From positions 1 to 15,176 of the forward strand of contig JBCCQN010000196.1 of NCBI GenBank assembly GCA_039024315.1: a stretch of DNA of 15,176 nt, read 5' to 3'. Shown here one piece after another: positions 14,001 through 15,176 of this stretch; the stretch's first letter is position 1; each line of letters opens with the position of its first letter. The notes beneath the pieces are model-generated. The model saw only the letters and a program-made list of their open reading frames with translations. It did no database searches and was not told the DNA's origin. A program made the translations under genes and the position numbers. The DNA is from JBCAWW01 sp039024315. GTDB taxonomy: Bacteria > Bacteroidota > Bacteroidia > J057.

Positions 14001-14656
14001 TCCACATGCTGGAGGCGCTGTTCTTGCCAAAGCAAATCGCCATTAATGGCGTCGATATAGGTATAGTTCCTTGCGAGAGGAACACTGGTATAGATATCAA
14101 ATTTGTAGGCCAAGCGCAGCTGAGAGGAATGGAAATTGCCTGCCGGAGGACTCCAGATTAATTGCCCTGCCGGCAAGCCTTCGAGTTTGTTTTCCCATTG
14201 ATAGCGCTCGGCTGGATTGCTGGCAAGTGCTTGTTGGAAGGCTTGGTCCTGATTGAGTAGTGGGAGTTGAGCGTTCTCCGCAGGAGCAAACAACAAACCA
14301 CCCATCGAAACTAAGTAGCCCTGTGCATCTAAATGTAATGTCCAAATGGCGCCTTCGATGGGAAAGGGGCCCCGCTTTTGCTGGAGACGGATATGGGTCA
14401 TACCGATGAGATCGCTTTCGCTACGGACTTGGGTAAATACAAAAGGATCGCGTTGCTCGAAAAGCCTTTGCAAATAGGTTCCGAAGGAAGCCAAATCTAT
14501 CTTTTGTGGACGGTCAAAGCGTACAAAAGAGGGTATCGTTCGGCCCGGCCGGTAATAAATCGTATCGGCCTCTGAAATGTTGAGGGGAAGGGGAGTGGCC
14601 CAAGTAGGAAGCGCCAAAACCATCCCGATGAAAGCTAGAATTAGATGTTTGTGCAT
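11030..14656 (-). CDS. Secreted M4 (thermolysin-type) metalloprotease with PKD domains and T9SS sorting domain
   Basis: A 1208-residue protein from the ATG at 14656. An ATG 14 codons upstream was rejected because it would put SGFLRSKCKAHNP before a good signal peptide (MHKHLILAF ... TWA, 1-20). A propeptide of FTP/PepSY type occupies about 40-215 (DLIGMTHIRLQQKRGPFPIEG). The M4 catalytic domain is about 220-545: HEVAH at 365-369, the third zinc ligand E389 in GALNESYSDI, and the probable catalytic His near 447 (RVHTNSS). A PKD domain lies at about 547-625 (WDFGDG at W577), followed by about 420 residues of beta-rich and Ig-like sequence, a second PKD domain near 1045-1115 (VLWDFGDGTYS), and a T9SS type A tail at about 1124-1208 (LEIYPNPADDQVVF ... 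GFYIVRMRS). It is an exported, probably cell-surface or released protease that matures by propeptide removal. Confidence 0.95.
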   Translation of the reverse strand: MHKHLILAFIGMVLALPTWATPLPLNISEADTIYYRPGRTIPSFVRFDRPQKIDLASFGTYLQRLFEQRDPFVFTQVRSESDLIGMTHIRLQQKRGPFPIEGAIWTLHLDAQGYLVSMGGLLFAPAENAQLPLLNQDQAFQQALASNPAERYQWENKLEGLPAGQLIWSPPAGNFHSSQLRLAYKFDIYTSVPLARNYTYIDAINGDLLWQEQRLQHVDTDSIGIAATSYSGTRKITTRYNGDRFSLIDLSRGQGIYTLDAARRYYWWLDVAPFTDDDNTWDNINSNRDQFATDAHWGTAQTYEYIQQILGRYSLDDQGYPLVSHVHVGLNFRNAFWDGQAMYYGDGDSLGGQVNPLVSIDIVAHEVAHGLTQFTAGLIYASESGALNESYSDIMGKIVQHWSKPETFDWIIGAEANFPIRSMLQPNDFGHPNTYFGNFWDSFERVHTNSSVQNHWFYLLSEGGSGNNDFGSAYSVEGLGFEKPAQIAFRSLFYYLHPSTTYEEARLYSLQAATDLYGACSAESEQVINAWHAVGVGEAFSAPSPEANFTYSDSILCSYPLELQFTNLSKHGNAFVWDFGDGNSSEEYSPSHAYETPGQYTVSLSLSGECGTDNKTLNKPISVQSPPEAPYPINVVSLAICGEELEWVAEAAGQVVWYDDSARLVAFGERLYLSDFMRSTTYSAHQLVPKQSYQVYPELNQDSVPEIRDYAHGQYFFNEQLIQLKSFKVMLAEAGEIEVEIFYPDRSRSIKWAFAGEVGENTLQLDQFYEPGWNYLVSVRSKHLVVIPGPVKQDYNLPGLFGLNSSQGDFYNHIYGWEIGTFCQSPPAQIGAKTAVPSPNPIDTTRCGPERFRFFVPSEGYTVNWYNWAHDLIYQGETFETPIIYGNTRYYVEREDVQASQTFGPQLDESSLYPWPQNNFSAIHFTVHEPVIFESFEVMADSAEWAVAFLVEDIPGLQAAFSDSIPAGRQRIAVNWLLPAGNYTMRGNSPHIRVQDQALSFPYEIEGLIQIDSASSPGFIPFFNWQVRPASCWSERVPITINRGLQLDLFADFSYQQNQNLLKFENLSKPYDRVLWDFGDGTYSTEINPTHLFAEQGSYEVGFQIWYGGCSDFITQSINITRVQSFLEIYPNPADDQVVFSLRPLQADDFRLEIFDVSGRRVWDESLGEIGRGGPYFHALDVGDWASGFYIVRMRSAQQSLVGKLQVN
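11060..11075 (-). repeat. GCGTT mini-hairpin, GCA loop
   Basis: On the minus strand: GCGTT, stem CTGC, loop GCA, stem GCAG, identical to the intergenic copy at 9272-9287. Sense within the M4 protease gene, read as R-S-A-Q-Q in the sorting domain. Confidence 0.75.
12647..12662 (+). repeat. GCGTT mini-hairpin, GAA loop
   Basis: GCGTT, stem CGCC, loop GAA, stem GGCG; pairing extends to 5 bp. Antisense within the M4 protease gene, read as A-F-G-E-R, the same frame as the copy at 6781. Confidence 0.75.
14271..14286 (+). repeat. GCGTT mini-hairpin, GCA loop
   Basis: GCGTT, stem CTCC, loop GCA, stem GGAG. Antisense within the M4 protease gene, read as P-A-E-N-A in the propeptide region. Confidence 0.75.
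14450..14465 (+). repeat. Degenerate copy of the GCGTT mini-hairpin
   Basis: GCGTT, GCTC, GAA, AAGC: three outer stem pairs match, the closing pair is C/A, and the GAA loop is aligned. Antisense within the M4 protease gene. Confidence 0.4.
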
Positions 14657-14715
14657 AGGGTTGTGGGCTTTACACTTAGAACGTAAAAACCCACTCAAAA
14701 GACAATGACAAATAT

Positions 14716-14756
14716 GGTCCTGAATGACAAAGCCAGGACCTGTAAATAGGCCCTGG
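14716..14756 (-). terminator. Possible terminator of msrA, with alternative pairing
   Basis: The segment 14733-14740 can pair with 14749-14756 (7 of 8 bases) or, in its last 7 bases, perfectly with 14716-14722; the two pairings exclude each other. On the minus strand the first hairpin is followed only by CTTTGTC, a poor T-run. It lies between the msrA stop and the protease start, so a terminator or leader structure is possible. Confidence 0.35.
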
Positions 14757-14789
14757 ACTTAACATTATTGGACATGTTAGGGAAAATGC

Positions 14790-15176
14790 TTAGTGCGTCT
14801 CCTCTTTCAAAAGCTCCGGGAACTTGGCCTGGAAACGTTTGAGACGAGGAATTGATACCGCCTGAACGTAGGCTTGGTTAGGGTTGAGACGCTCAAAATC
14901 CTGATGATAATCTTCAGCATCATAAAACACCTCAAAAGGTACCACTTCCGTTACGATCTTGGCATCAAATGTACCAGCCGCTTCTAATTCTTTGATATAG
15001 TCCTCGACGATCTGTTTCTCAGTATCGTTTTGATAATAAATCATCGAACGATATTGAGGACCGCGGTCTGGACCTTGGCGGTTAGGGGTTGTGGGGTCAT
15101 GTGAACCAAAAAATACCTTCACCAAAGTAGCATAATCAACTACTTCTGGATCATAATATACTTCGACGGCTTCGGC
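14790..15176 (-). CDS. msrA: Peptide methionine sulfoxide reductase MsrA, C-terminal 128 residues
   Basis: The frame runs open to the right edge, beyond an internal GTG at 15125. The visible part starts within the conserved AEAVEVYYDP stretch and contains the family block FFGSHDPTTPNRQGPDRG followed by QYRSMIYY, then DYHQDFERLNPNQAYVQ, near the usual C-terminus. The catalytic Cys of the GCFW motif lies upstream of the window. MsrA reduces the S form of methionine sulfoxide in proteins with thioredoxin as electron donor. No MsrB domain follows; the protein ends at KEETH. It is probably cytosolic, as far as can be told without the N-terminus. Confidence 0.95.
   Translation of the reverse strand, partial: AEAVEVYYDPEVVDYATLVKVFFGSHDPTTPNRQGPDRGPQYRSMIYYQNDTEKQIVEDYIKELEAAGTFDAKIVTEVVPFEVFYDAEDYHQDFERLNPNQAYVQAVSIPRLKRFQAKFPELLKEETH

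Overview
The window looks like a chromosomal segment of a Bacteroidota bacterium, most likely of the Saprospiria (Lewinella/Haliscomenobacter-like). The evidence is a type IX secretion (T9SS) C-terminal sorting domain on a secreted protease, a TTG...TAnnTTTG-type promoter, starts that mostly lack Shine-Dalgarno sequences, ECF sigma/anti-sigma pairs of Bacteroidota style, and a BlaI/M56 regulatory pair. No rRNA, tRNA, CRISPR array, transposase or integrase is visible.

Layout. (1) Bases 1-1463, minus strand: the first 487 codons of a secreted right-handed beta-helix protein with 13 GG[AG][IL] repeat units, running off the left edge. (2) 1573-2914, plus strand, divergent from it: an ECF-like sigma factor overlapping a membrane-anchored anti-sigma-like protein with periplasmic TPR-like helices. 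(3) 2972-5655, plus strand: a second ECF sigma factor, an overlapping protein that joins an anti-sigma-like cytoplasmic segment and one membrane helix to a beta-barrel-like C-terminus, and a signal-peptide-bearing beta-barrel protein, closed by a terminator. (4) 5827-8970, minus strand: a BlaI/MecI-type repressor followed by two tandem M56 (BlaR1-like) membrane proteases, each carrying a C-terminal M23/LytM peptidase domain where classical BlaR1 has its penicillin sensor. (5) 8971-9348: a regulatory intergenic region. (6) 9349-10427, plus strand: a MarR-family regulator and a secreted NTF2-like protein, each preceded by the same TTGATATATCAA palindrome. (7) 10580-14656, minus strand: a DUF1801 protein and, upstream of it, a 1208-residue thermolysin-type (M4) protease with PKD domains and a T9SS tail. 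(8) 14790-15176, minus strand: the C-terminal part of MsrA, cut by the right edge.

Most of the window concerns the cell envelope: two sigma/anti-sigma circuits beside surface or outer-membrane proteins, a repressor/protease cassette with peptidoglycan-hydrolase-like domains, and secreted proteins.

The most striking unexplained signal is a family of 16-base mini-hairpins scattered over the whole window: GCGTT, then a 4-bp stem closed by C-G around a GNA triloop (GAA or GCA). Eight copies fit this exactly, two more keep a perfect stem with one change elsewhere, and three further copies have 3 of 4 stem pairs. Stem sequences differ but stay complementary. Copies lie in both orientations, in seven genes and one intergenic region, and in several reading frames, so protein conservation does not explain them.
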